Assembly: GCA_025353905.1 (NCBI GenBank)
Contig: JANXNW010000281.1
Coordinates: 1-64,000, forward strand
Direction: 5' to 3'
Source: Hymenobacter sp.
GTDB taxonomy: Bacteria; Bacteroidota; Bacteroidia; Cytophagales; Hymenobacteraceae
DNA: 64,000 nucleotides
Numbering within the stretch: position 1 is the stretch's first letter; each line of letters opens with the position of its first letter. Shown here in pieces: positions 29,374 to 38,829 of this stretch. A program made the translations under genes and the position numbers. The notes under the pieces were generated by a model, which worked only from the letters and a program-made list of their open reading frames with translations, was not told the origin of the DNA and searched no databases.

Positions 29374-31110
29374 ATGAAAAACCTACTTCCCCTCCGCCTG
29401 CTGCTCGGCGCGGCCACCTTCGGCCTGCTGAGCACCGCCCCCGCCCCGGCGCAAACTTACCAGCAAGTATGGGCCGACGAATTTGACAACGGCCTCAGCC
29501 CCAGCTGGAAGTTTGAAACCGGCGGGGGCGGCTGGGGCAACAACGAAAAGCAATTTTACCAGGCCGCCAACGCCACGGTGGCGGGCGGCGAGCTGCGCAT
29601 CACGGCCCGGCGCGAAAACGTGGGCGGGATGCCTTACACCTCGGCCCGCCTCAAAACCGAGGGCCTGAAGGAGTTTACTTACGGCAAGGTGGAGGCCCGC
29701 ATCAAGATGCCCCTCGGGCAGGGCCTGTGGCCCGCCTTCTGGATGTTGGGCAGCAACATCGGCGCGGTGGGCTGGCCCAAATGCGGCGAGATTGACGTGA
29801 TGGAGCATATCAACGCCGAAAACAAGGTGTACGGCACCATCCACTGGGACAGCAACGGCCACGCCCAGTACGGCGGCAACACAACGACCACGCCGGCCGA
29901 CTACCACATCTACAGCGTCGAGTGGACCCCGACCTTTATCAAGTGGTTTGTGGATGGCAACCAGTACCACGTGGTGGACATTACCAACGGGGTAGGCGGC
30001 ACGGAGGAGTTTCAGCGGCCGTTTTTTTTGTTGCTCAACCTGGCCGTGGCCGGCGACTGGCCCGGGCCGGCGGTGGACGAGAGCACCCTGCCCGCCACCC
30101 TGTTCGTGGACTACGTGCGGGTCTATCAACTCACGAGCACCCCGCCGCCCCCGCCCGCTACCGGCGGGGTGGCGACGGTGTACCGCGACTGCAACTACGG
30201 CGGGGCGGCCGTGAGCCTGCCGGTGGGCGACTACCCCCTGAGCCAACTGCTGGCTAAGGGTGTGCTCAACGATGACATCTCCTCCCTGCGGGTGAGCGCC
30301 GGCTACGAAGTGCAGCTCTTCACGGAGGACAATTTTCAGGGGGCGGCGCTGACCGTGGGTGCCGACAACAGCTGCCTGGTTGGGGCGGGTTGGAACGACC
30401 GGGCCTCTTCGCTGAAAGTGCGCGCGGCCGGTGCGGGCAGCTCCAGTGTGCTGCTCCAGGCGGAAGCAGCTAACGTGAACAACGGGATGGTAGCGGAGCC
30501 TTGCGCCGACGCGGGCGGCGGCCAGGACATGGGCTACGTGGATGCCGGCGATTACTTAGTTTTTAACAACATCACCTTTCCCACTTCGGGTGCCTACCTG
30601 CTTGAGTACCGCGTGGCTAGCCCTAATGGGGGCACGCTCTCGTCGGACTTGAACGCGGGCAGCCTGCCGCTCGGCAACGTGGCTATTCCGGCCACCGGCG
30701 GCTGGCAGAGCTGGACCACCGTTTCGCGCACGGTGACGGTAAACGCCGGCACGTACAGCTTCGGCATCTATGCCCAGACCGGCGGCTGGAATATCAACTG
30801 GATTCGAATCAGTCGGCTGAGCACGGCCAGCAGCGCCGCCGCCGCCGCGCTGCTCACCACGCCGGACCCCATCCCCGCCGCCGAGCTCAGCCTCTACCCC
30901 AACCCCGTCGCGGCCCGGCTCACGCTGGCCGGTGCTAACGAATTCGTCGGCGGCCAGGCCCGCATCCTAAGCGTAACCGGCCAGCAGGTGTGGCGAGGGG
31001 CTTACGACGGCCGGCCCCTCGACGTAGCCTCGCTGCAGCCGGGCCTCTACACCCTCGTGCTGGAAGCCCCCGGCCAACCCCGGCGGGTAAGCCGCTTCGC
31101 GAAGGAGTGA
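29374..31110 (+). CDS. Secreted GH16 laminarinase with beta/gamma-crystallin-like domain, CBM6 and T9SS tail
   Basis: GH16 core GEIDVMEHI; crystallin-like VATVYRDCNYGGAAVSLPVGDY; CBM6 LQAEAANVNNGMV; C-term SLYPNPVAARLTL. Confidence 0.88.
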   Translation: MKNLLPLRLLLGAATFGLLSTAPAPAQTYQQVWADEFDNGLSPSWKFETGGGGWGNNEKQFYQAANATVAGGELRITARRENVGGMPYTSARLKTEGLKEFTYGKVEARIKMPLGQGLWPAFWMLGSNIGAVGWPKCGEIDVMEHINAENKVYGTIHWDSNGHAQYGGNTTTTPADYHIYSVEWTPTFIKWFVDGNQYHVVDITNGVGGTEEFQRPFFLLLNLAVAGDWPGPAVDESTLPATLFVDYVRVYQLTSTPPPPPATGGVATVYRDCNYGGAAVSLPVGDYPLSQLLAKGVLNDDISSLRVSAGYEVQLFTEDNFQGAALTVGADNSCLVGAGWNDRASSLKVRAAGAGSSSVLLQAEAANVNNGMVAEPCADAGGGQDMGYVDAGDYLVFNNITFPTSGAYLLEYRVASPNGGTLSSDLNAGSLPLGNVAIPATGGWQSWTTVSRTVTVNAGTYSFGIYAQTGGWNINWIRISRLSTASSAAAAALLTTPDPIPAAELSLYPNPVAARLTLAGANEFVGGQARILSVTGQQVWRGAYDGRPLDVASLQPGLYTLVLEAPGQPRRVSRFAKE

Positions 31111-31114
31111 ATTA

Positions 31115-31195
31115 GACGTGAGACTTTGGGATGTGAGACCTGAGACTTTCTCGGCGAGTGTCTCATGTCTCACTTCTCAACGTCTCAGGTCTGAT
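31115..31195. repeat. Inverted repeat of gtgagacctgagac words between convergent genes
   Basis: Shares cctgagactttctcggcgag (inverted) with element at 6181-6280. Confidence 0.78.
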
Positions 31196-31207
31196 TCACG
31201 CAGCCGC

Positions 31208-32407
31208 TCACCGCTGCCCCGGCCGGCCGCGCAGCACGTGCCAGATAGAGCGCACGAACGGCCCCGACTCGACGGAGAGCATGATTTGCAGGTTCTCGCG
31301 CCAAGTGGTTTCCTCGTCCAGGAAGCGCAGGATGCGCTGCACGGGGTTGCGCTCGAACAAGCGCTGGAAGATGTCGCGCACGGTTTCGCCCCGGCGCTGC
31401 ATGATGTCGAGCAGCAGCGTATCGAAAAGGCCGAATTGCCAACGGTCGCCGGTGGGGTCCTGGGGCGGGTGGCCGGTGGCGGCGAGCGCGGCCACGAGGC
31501 GCGCCGAGTGGGCCTGCATGCGCTGAAAGGCGTAGCCGGTACTGGGTTTGGCCCGGCCCGCGCGGGTACCCAGGTGCAGCACCCGCGCGCTGGCGGCGGC
31601 TGGCAACGGGTGGTCCATCATCGGAATGGCCCCGACTTCGCGCTCCACTACGCGGTACTCATCGGGTGTCAGGCCCAGATTCTGGCGCAGGTAGTCAATC
31701 AAGGCCGCTTCGTACTCGGCAGGCGGCAGCCGCTCGGCCGAAAACAGCGTGTACTCAATTAGGGCCCGGCGGGCCGTAAAAGGCAGCACGTACATGAAAC
31801 GCGCCTCGTGGTGCTGGGCACCGCGAAAATCCATGAACTCGACCACGGCCGGGTCGAAGACGGGGCGCGTCGTTTCGATTTCCCAGCCCACGAAGTGCTG
31901 GAGCTGATAGCGGTATTTATTCGAATCCGGCTCAACAATGGGTGGACGACTATCGAAGGCATAACGGGCAACAAACTCGCGCCCATCGCTGGTGGTGGCT
32001 CGTACCTCGGTGCGATGCGTGTCACGCAGGTTTTGAACCTGCGCTCGCACCACGGTAAACTGGGCCGGGCGGGCGGCCATTTGCTGATGTGCGAACCGGT
32101 AGAAGTCGAGGCCCCGGATGGTGCGGTAGCGGTAGCGGCCCAGGTCGAAGACGCGCTCGAAGCCGGGAGCACGAAAAGCGATTTTCGACCACTCACCGGC
32201 CGCCAGCGCGTCGTAGGGCGTGGGCTGGTCGGCCCAGAACGACCAGGTGCGGTCGTTCTGGTCTTTGGCTTCAGCCTCGATGAGCAGCACCCGCTTGTCG
32301 GCCAGGCGCGGCTCCTGGGCCAGGTGGCAGGCCAGGCTCAGGCCCGATGCGCCGCCGCCCACAATCAGGTAATCGTACAAAATCGGGTCGGGCACAGGCG
32401 GGTTCAT
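31208..32407 (-). CDS. Lycopene cyclase family protein
   Basis: YDYLIVGGGASGLSLACHL; NDRTWSFWAD; FMDFRGAQ; MYVLPF; EYTLFS. Confidence 0.88.
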   Translation of the reverse strand: MNPPVPDPILYDYLIVGGGASGLSLACHLAQEPRLADKRVLLIEAEAKDQNDRTWSFWADQPTPYDALAAGEWSKIAFRAPGFERVFDLGRYRYRTIRGLDFYRFAHQQMAARPAQFTVVRAQVQNLRDTHRTEVRATTSDGREFVARYAFDSRPPIVEPDSNKYRYQLQHFVGWEIETTRPVFDPAVVEFMDFRGAQHHEARFMYVLPFTARRALIEYTLFSAERLPPAEYEAALIDYLRQNLGLTPDEYRVVEREVGAIPMMDHPLPAAASARVLHLGTRAGRAKPSTGYAFQRMQAHSARLVAALAATGHPPQDPTGDRWQFGLFDTLLLDIMQRRGETVRDIFQRLFERNPVQRILRFLDEETTWRENLQIMLSVESGPFVRSIWHVLRGRPGQR

Positions 32408-32572
32408 GGGGCAAAGATGGCGGGCAAACCGGACGCCGGGGAGGCGGCCGATTTGGTACGGTCGGGGCTTTAGTGGTAGGTTCGTGGCTACAACCCAAAC
32501 TGGGCCTGACCTATTAGATTATTTAATTTTTAGTCTGGGCTCAACCTTGATATTTGTTTCCGCGCGCTCGTT

Positions 32573-34684
32573 ATGAAGTTGAATATCTCCGCCGCTGCTT
32601 TGTTATCCTCAGCGGTAGCGCTGCTGGCCGCAACCCCGCCCGTCCGGGCTCAAACCGTGCTCTGGGCCACGAAGGTGGTGGATGTCTCGTCGGAGAAAGC
32701 CGAGGGCAAAGCGCCTTACTCGTCGGCCAAAGCCCTGGGCGAGCCCAACGCGCTGCCGCTGGGCGCGCTCAGCGCCAATGCCTGGTCGCCGGGCAAGGAC
32801 GGGGCCACCGAGTTTATCGAGGTGCGCTTTGCCCGCTCGGTGCTCGCCCAGCAGCTCACGGTGGTCGAAAACTTCAACCCCGGCGCCATCACCAAAATCG
32901 AGCTGATTGACACCAAAGGCGAGCCCCACGAAATTTACGCTAATCCCAAGCCCGGCCCCATCCCCGACGCGTTTCGGACGCTCACCGTGAAAGTGGCCCC
33001 GGACCCCAGCAAGTACCGCACCGCCGGCGCGCGCATCACGCTGGGGGCCAGCAAGGTAACGGGCATCAATCAAATCGATGCCATCGGAGTGGCCAACGTG
33101 TTGGAGCAGATGGTGAAGAAGGATTTTGCCGGCCCCACCACCGCCGACGTAGCTACCGTGCAGGCCGACTCGACGCTGCGCAACCTCGGCCCCAACGTGA
33201 ACAGCCGCCAGACAGACACCCACCCCGTGATTTCGCCCGACGGCCGCACCCTGTTCTTCGCCCGCCAGAACCACCCCGGCAACGTCGGCGGCACTGCCGA
33301 CCCGCAGGACATCTGGTTTTCCAAGCTCACCAGCGGCAAGCAGCAAACCTGGAGCCCGGCCAAAAACCTGGGCACCCCGCCCAACGGCCCCGAGGACCCC
33401 AACGGCCTGGCTTCGGTGTCGGCCGACGGCAAAGTGGCCCTGCTCATCGGCGTGTACGAAGAGGGTTTCATGCGGCCCAAGGGCTTCAGCACGAGCCGGC
33501 GCTCGCCGGGCGGCTGGAGCGTGCCGCGCAAAGTGGAGATTGACAACTACCGCAACGACGACCCCGAGCACATCGACGGCTTCCTCACGACTTCGGGCAA
33601 GGCCCTGCTCACGGCCGTGACCCGCCCCGACGGCCGCGGCGGGCAGGATTTGTTCGTGAGCTTCCCCAAGCCAGTGCCCGTGGGCGAGCAAGCCTCGCCC
33701 AACCGCCCCGTGCAGTGGAGCAAGCCCCTGAACCTGGGCCCGACCATCAACACGGCGCAGGCCGATTTCGCGCCCTTCCTGGCTTCGGACGATAAGACGC
33801 TGTACTTCGCTTCCGAGGGGCACGGCGGCTACGGCAAGAGCGACATTTTTTACGCGAAACGCCTCGACAGCACCTGGACCCATTGGAGCACCCCGCGCAA
33901 CCTCGGGCCGGTGGTGAACTCGCCCGACTTCGACGCCTACTACACCGTGTCGGCGGCCGGCGACCACGCCTACCTCGTGTCGGCGCGCAACGGCACGGGC
34001 GGCTCGAAAGACATTTTTCGGGTGGCGCTGGCCCCGGCCCTCAAGCCGGAAATGGTGACGCTCATCGCAGGCAAAGTGCTGGACGCGAGCACTAAGAAGC
34101 CGATTCGGGCCATTATTCACTACGAGAACCTGCTCACGGGCGAAGAAATAGGGGTGGCCGAGTCGTCGCCCGTCGATGGCTCCTACACCATCGTGCTGCC
34201 GGCCGGGGTGCGCTACGGCTACCGCGCCGAAGCCCCCGACTACCTGGCCGAGAGCAACAACCTCGACGCGACGAGCGCCGACAAGTACAGCGAGCAGCAC
34301 CAGGACCTGTACCTGGTGCCGTTCCGGGTAGGCCAGAAAGTGCGCCTCAACAACATCTTCTTCCCCCAGAGCCGCTACATCCTGCAACCCAGCTCGTTTC
34401 CGGAGCTCACGCGCCTGGTCAAAATCATGCGCGACTACCCGACGCTCGAAATTCTCATCGGCGGGCACACCGACAACCAGGGCGACGACGTAAACCCCGC
34501 CCCGAACCAAAAGCTGAGCGAAGACCGGGTGAACGCGGTCAAGAAATACCTGGTCAGCAAAGGCGTCGCGGCCAGCCGCCTCCAGACCCAGGGTTTCGGC
34601 GGCTCGCAGCCCATCGCCAGCAACGCCCAGGAAGAAACCCGACGCTTCAACCGGCGGGTGGAATTTACGATTACAAAGAAATAG
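32573..34684 (+). CDS. OmpA family protein with PD40-like repeats
   Basis: Signal peptide; SPDGRTLFFARQ and SDDKTLYFASEGHGGYGKSDIFYAKR; C-term OmpA LEILIGGHTDNQGDD...LSEDRVNAVKKYLVSKGV. Confidence 0.88.
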   Translation: MKLNISAAALLSSAVALLAATPPVRAQTVLWATKVVDVSSEKAEGKAPYSSAKALGEPNALPLGALSANAWSPGKDGATEFIEVRFARSVLAQQLTVVENFNPGAITKIELIDTKGEPHEIYANPKPGPIPDAFRTLTVKVAPDPSKYRTAGARITLGASKVTGINQIDAIGVANVLEQMVKKDFAGPTTADVATVQADSTLRNLGPNVNSRQTDTHPVISPDGRTLFFARQNHPGNVGGTADPQDIWFSKLTSGKQQTWSPAKNLGTPPNGPEDPNGLASVSADGKVALLIGVYEEGFMRPKGFSTSRRSPGGWSVPRKVEIDNYRNDDPEHIDGFLTTSGKALLTAVTRPDGRGGQDLFVSFPKPVPVGEQASPNRPVQWSKPLNLGPTINTAQADFAPFLASDDKTLYFASEGHGGYGKSDIFYAKRLDSTWTHWSTPRNLGPVVNSPDFDAYYTVSAAGDHAYLVSARNGTGGSKDIFRVALAPALKPEMVTLIAGKVLDASTKKPIRAIIHYENLLTGEEIGVAESSPVDGSYTIVLPAGVRYGYRAEAPDYLAESNNLDATSADKYSEQHQDLYLVPFRVGQKVRLNNIFFPQSRYILQPSSFPELTRLVKIMRDYPTLEILIGGHTDNQGDDVNPAPNQKLSEDRVNAVKKYLVSKGVAASRLQTQGFGGSQPIASNAQEETRRFNRRVEFTITKK

Positions 34685-34747
34685 CGCGGTTCCCGGGGCT
34701 GCGGACTGTCAGACTATAGTTAAGCCGTGCTGAGCGAGCGCGTTCGG

Positions 34748-34788
34748 GCCGTCCGTCGGCCTGCCCTTCGGGCGGGTTGGCGGACGGC
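34748..34788. repeat. Strong imperfect hairpin gccgtccgtcggcctgcccttcgggcgggttggcggacggc
   Basis: Stem around ttcg loop; no T-run. Confidence 0.6.
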
Positions 34789-35053
34789 TCTCCTGTTGGG
34801 GGCAGTGCCGGCGGTCAGGTAAGCTGTCTGGCGCGCATTTCATCTCCGTAAAATTCTCCCGCGAAGAAGCTGGCTGGAGTCTTGTCCGCTTTTTTTGGAC
34901 GTATTGTTTCTGGTTAGTCCCAAAAAGCTGACGCCGCCGTGAATGTGATTACCCTCTTTCAATTAATTCGACATCAACTTATTCGGACCCGATGTAAGCT
35001 GAAAGCAGTAGCGCGACCGGCTTTTAGCGCGAAAAGCCGGAGGTAGATAAACG

Positions 35054-36634
35054 TTGAACAACTTAGCTGCCTGGCCTTTTACCCGTATATTGCGAAGCTT
35101 TGTGACTTTCAAAATAAAGAGCTTTACCTATGGGAAAATTCTACTACTTGTGGGAGCCGGTTGCCTGGCGTTGGCGCTGCCAGCGGCGGCTCAGGACCTG
35201 ACCAATTCCGGGGCTACCATCACGGTGCTGCCTGGTAGTACGCTCTACGTGGGGGCGGGCGGGCTGGCAAATCAGGCCGGCACCATCACCAACGACGGCG
35301 CGCTGCTGGTGGTCGGCCCGCTCAGCAACGCCGGCACGCTGGCTCTGAGCACCGGGACGCTCGAAGTGCGCGGCGACGTGACCAACTCCGGCACGGTGCT
35401 GCCCGGCACCAGCCCCGTAACTTTTAGCGGGACCGCCGACCAGCTGCTGACGGCCGGTGGCGCCACGCTCTACCAGGTGCTGGTAAACAAGCCCACGGCC
35501 GGCGCCAATACGCTGCGCCTGAACGGCGACCTAACGGTGAGCAACCAGCTCGCCTTCACCACCGGGCTGGTGAACACCAAATCGGGCGCGGTGGTGTACC
35601 GACTGCGGCTGCCCAACGGGGCGGCGGTCAGTGGCGAGGCCAGCGGGCGCTACGTGGTGGGCGCGCTCGAAATCACGCGCAACGCGGTGAGCGGCGCGGC
35701 CGTGGACTTTGGCCACGGGGCCGTGCTCAACCCGACGTCCAACAACCTGGGTACGGTGGTCATCACGCGCACGGCCGGCTTGCTGACCGACGACGTGAGC
35801 CGGGGTGTGAACTTCACCAACGCCAGCTTCAAAGGCATCGACCGCATCTGGACGGTGGTGCCCACCACCCAGCCCAGCGCCGCCGTGCAGCTCACCCTGA
35901 GCTGGCTGCCCGACAACGACAACGGCATCAGCGATTTTAGCCAGTCGCGCGTTTTTCAGCAAACCGCGCCGGGCCAGCCCTGGGCCGAGCGCAGCCCGCC
36001 GACCAACGCCAGCGCCCGCAGCATCACGACGCTGAGCCCGACCTCGCTCACCCGCTTCACGGTGAGCAACGCGGCCAACCCGCTGCCCGTCACGCTGCTT
36101 GATTTCGCGGCTCGGGCAGAAGGACCGGCGGCCGTGCGCCTGAATTGGGCCACGGCTTCGGAAATCGATAACGCGGGCTTCACCGTGGAGCGCAGCCTGG
36201 ATGCGCGCACGTTCGTGGCCGTTGGCACGGTGGCGGGGGCCGGCAACAGCACCGTGCGCCGTGACTACTCCCTGCTCGATGCCCGGCTGCCCGGCGGGGC
36301 CACGCTGCTCTATTACCGCCTGCGCCAGACTGACCTGAGCGGCAGCTTCAGCTTCTCGCCGGTGCGCTCGGTGGCCCTGGCCCCGGTGGCGGCGGGCTTC
36401 GTGGTGTACCCGACGCGGGTGCCGGCCGGGCAGGCTGCCACTTACCTCTACACCGGTCCCGCCGCGCCGGCCACCCTGCGAGTGCTCGACATGGTGGGCC
36501 GGGTGGTGCGCACCGTCGCCGTCGATGGCCGCGCCGAGGGCACGGTGCCGCTCACGGGCCTGGCCGCCGGTAGCTACCTGCTGCGCTACACCACGGCCAC
36601 GGCCAGCTTCGGCGGGCGTTGCGTGGTCGAATAA
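35054..36634 (+). CDS. T9SS type A sorting domain protein
   Basis: LPVTLLDFAARAEGPAAVRLNWATASEIDNAGFTVERSLD; C-terminal sorting-like domain. Start uncertain. Confidence 0.7.
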   Translation: MNNLAAWPFTRILRSFVTFKIKSFTYGKILLLVGAGCLALALPAAAQDLTNSGATITVLPGSTLYVGAGGLANQAGTITNDGALLVVGPLSNAGTLALSTGTLEVRGDVTNSGTVLPGTSPVTFSGTADQLLTAGGATLYQVLVNKPTAGANTLRLNGDLTVSNQLAFTTGLVNTKSGAVVYRLRLPNGAAVSGEASGRYVVGALEITRNAVSGAAVDFGHGAVLNPTSNNLGTVVITRTAGLLTDDVSRGVNFTNASFKGIDRIWTVVPTTQPSAAVQLTLSWLPDNDNGISDFSQSRVFQQTAPGQPWAERSPPTNASARSITTLSPTSLTRFTVSNAANPLPVTLLDFAARAEGPAAVRLNWATASEIDNAGFTVERSLDARTFVAVGTVAGAGNSTVRRDYSLLDARLPGGATLLYYRLRQTDLSGSFSFSPVRSVALAPVAAGFVVYPTRVPAGQAATYLYTGPAAPATLRVLDMVGRVVRTVAVDGRAEGTVPLTGLAAGSYLLRYTTATASFGGRCVVE

Positions 36635-36676
36635 TCTCTCCCAACTGTTTTTTCTCCCCCTTATTTTCCTAGTCTG

Positions 36677-38560
36677 ATGAAAAAAATCTCTACTAACGCA
36701 CGTCGGGGCCTGGCCCTGATAGCTTTGCTGACGGCGGGCTCGCTGGCCGCGCAAGCCCAGAACGTGGGCATCGGCACGACGGCCCCCGACGTGTCGGCGG
36801 CGCTCGACATCGTGTCCGGCTCGAAGGGCGTGCTGCTGCCGCGCGTGGCCTCGACCTCGGGCGTGCCTACGCCGGCCACGGGCCTCATCGTGTACCAGAC
36901 CGGCGGCACGCCCGGCTACTACTACAACTCGGGCACGCCCGGAGCCCCGGTCTGGCAGCAGTTTGCCACCGCCACCGGCGCGGCCGTGACGGCCAGCAAC
37001 GGCCTCACCAGAACCGGCAGCAACATCGCCCTGGGCGGCACCCTGACCGGGGCCACCACCATCGCGCAGGCCGGCAACAACTTCAGCCTGACCGGCGGCG
37101 GCAACGTGGGCATCGGCACGGCCACCCCCAGCCAAAGGCTTGACGTAACCGGAGGAGGCCTCCGGGTGGGGGCCAACGGGCCCTTCACCAGCGTGACCGC
37201 TCTCGACCAGGGAGTGCATTTGCAGTGGAATCGCTCGGGCTTCGAAGGCGAAACCTGGCTCATTAATCACTTGGGTCTGGGCACCGCCAACGCCGGCATT
37301 CGCTTTGCCGGCATCACCACGGCCAACGGCACGGTGCCAACTGAATGGGCCCGTTTCCTGAACAACGGTTACTTCGGCTTGGGCACCACCGCGCCAAGCA
37401 CCCTACTCGATTTGGGCAGCAGCTACGGCCTGACCCCTTCGGACCCGGTGACCAAGAAGTTGGCTCTGTACAACGATAGCGGGTTCAACTTCTATGGCTT
37501 GGGAGTGTCAGCCTCTCAGTTGAACATTTTTGCCAGCGCAGGTCCCACCGGGGCTCCCGTCATGGTGCTCAACGCCAACGGCAACGTAGGCATCGGCCTC
37601 GGCAACGCCCTGCCCGCCGTGAAGCTGGATGTGAACGGCGGCGTGAATATTCAAGGGGCCAACACGCTGGAGTTCGGGGCCGGCGTGGCCGGCAAAGAAG
37701 TCAACGCGGGTAAAATCGGTTATCAGGCGCTGAATGTTGGCGCGCTGGATATTTCCGGGGCTGGAACCACTACTGCTAACCGCCGCATTCGGTTCTATAA
37801 TGAAGGCGGGGCCAGTTTTACGGGCAAGGTGGGCCTAGGTACGGCCACGCCCAACAACCTGCTCGACCTCGGCGACAGCTACGGCCTGACCCCTTCGGAC
37901 CCGGTAGCCAAGAAATTAGCCGTGTACCAAGAATCGGGCAACAACAACTTTTACGGCCTGGGGGTGTCGGCTTCCCAGCTGAACATTTTTGCCAGCGCAG
38001 GTCCCACCGGGGCTCCCGTCATGGTGCTCAACGCCAACGGCAACGTGGGCATCGGTCTCGGTAACGCGGTTCCGGCCTTCAAGCTCGACGTGGCCGGCGA
38101 CATCAATGCCACGGGCCAGGTGCGGGCCAGCGGCGTGGTGCTCACCTCCGACGCCCGCTTCAAGCAGCAGGTGCGGCCGCTGGGCGGGGCGCTGGCCGCC
38201 GTGCAGGCCCTGCGCGGCGTACGCTACACCTGGAACGCGCTGGGCATCAAGCACGGCGGCCAGGCCGGTGCCGAGCAGGTGGGCGTGTTGGCCCAGGAGC
38301 TGGAAAAAGTACTCCCCGAGCTGGTGAGCACCGGCCCCGACGGCTACAAAGCCGTGAACTACGCCCAGCTCACGCCCGTGCTCATCGAGGCCATCAAGGA
38401 GCAGCAGCAGCAGATTGATGCCCTCAAAGCCCAGAACGCCGCCCTGCAAGGCCGCACCGCCCAGGCCGATGCCGACCACGCCTCGCTGCAAACCCTGCAG
38501 GCGCAAATGGCCCGCCTGCTGGACGAAACGGCCCCGGCCGGCGCGCAGGCCCGCAAGTAG
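36677..38560 (+). CDS. Tail-fibre-like protein with C-terminal S74 intramolecular chaperone-like domain
   Basis: NVGIGT repeats; SDARFKQQVRPLGGALAAVQALRGVRYTW...LEKVLPELV...GYKAVNYAQLTPVLIEAIKEQQQQI. Confidence 0.82.
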   Translation: MKKISTNARRGLALIALLTAGSLAAQAQNVGIGTTAPDVSAALDIVSGSKGVLLPRVASTSGVPTPATGLIVYQTGGTPGYYYNSGTPGAPVWQQFATATGAAVTASNGLTRTGSNIALGGTLTGATTIAQAGNNFSLTGGGNVGIGTATPSQRLDVTGGGLRVGANGPFTSVTALDQGVHLQWNRSGFEGETWLINHLGLGTANAGIRFAGITTANGTVPTEWARFLNNGYFGLGTTAPSTLLDLGSSYGLTPSDPVTKKLALYNDSGFNFYGLGVSASQLNIFASAGPTGAPVMVLNANGNVGIGLGNALPAVKLDVNGGVNIQGANTLEFGAGVAGKEVNAGKIGYQALNVGALDISGAGTTTANRRIRFYNEGGASFTGKVGLGTATPNNLLDLGDSYGLTPSDPVAKKLAVYQESGNNNFYGLGVSASQLNIFASAGPTGAPVMVLNANGNVGIGLGNAVPAFKLDVAGDINATGQVRASGVVLTSDARFKQQVRPLGGALAAVQALRGVRYTWNALGIKHGGQAGAEQVGVLAQELEKVLPELVSTGPDGYKAVNYAQLTPVLIEAIKEQQQQIDALKAQNAALQGRTAQADADHASLQTLQAQMARLLDETAPAGAQARK

Positions 38561-38584
38561 TACGCCGCTCCCGTGACTTTTTCC

Positions 38585-38617
38585 AAAGCCCCTGACCGCC
38601 CGGTTGGGGGCTTTTTC
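38585..38617 (+). terminator. Rho-independent terminator
   Basis: aaagcccctgaccgcccggttgggggcttttt. Confidence 0.75.
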
Positions 38618-38731
38618 GTGGGCGGCGTGTTCGGTGAAAATATGTATTTGGGCGATACTGCGTTACACCGATGTCGGCCTCTGAGCGGCTTATGAGCTTA
38701 CCAGCAAGCCCGGTGGGGCCAAGTGTTGTGG

Positions 38732-38762
38732 TTGGCCCGCTATTTTAGGTGAGGTAACTTTG
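38732..38762 (+). promoter_or_regulatory. Bacteroidota-type promoter before PorP/SprF gene
   Basis: TTG, 20-nt spacer, TAACTTTG. Confidence 0.5.
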
Positions 38763-38829
38763 TTTTGATAGTCCATTGAGGGACGGGGCAAAATTTATTG
38801 TGCGGCAATTCACTTTTTTCAACAGCAGA

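Noticed and set aside
32609-34510. 633-aa minus-strand ORF opposite the OmpA family gene
   Set aside because: Shadow ORF; sense strand encodes clear OmpA/PD40-like protein.
36677-38560. Prophage tail-fibre gene
   Set aside because: No other phage genes; neighbours are T9SS proteins, so a cellular surface fibre fits better.
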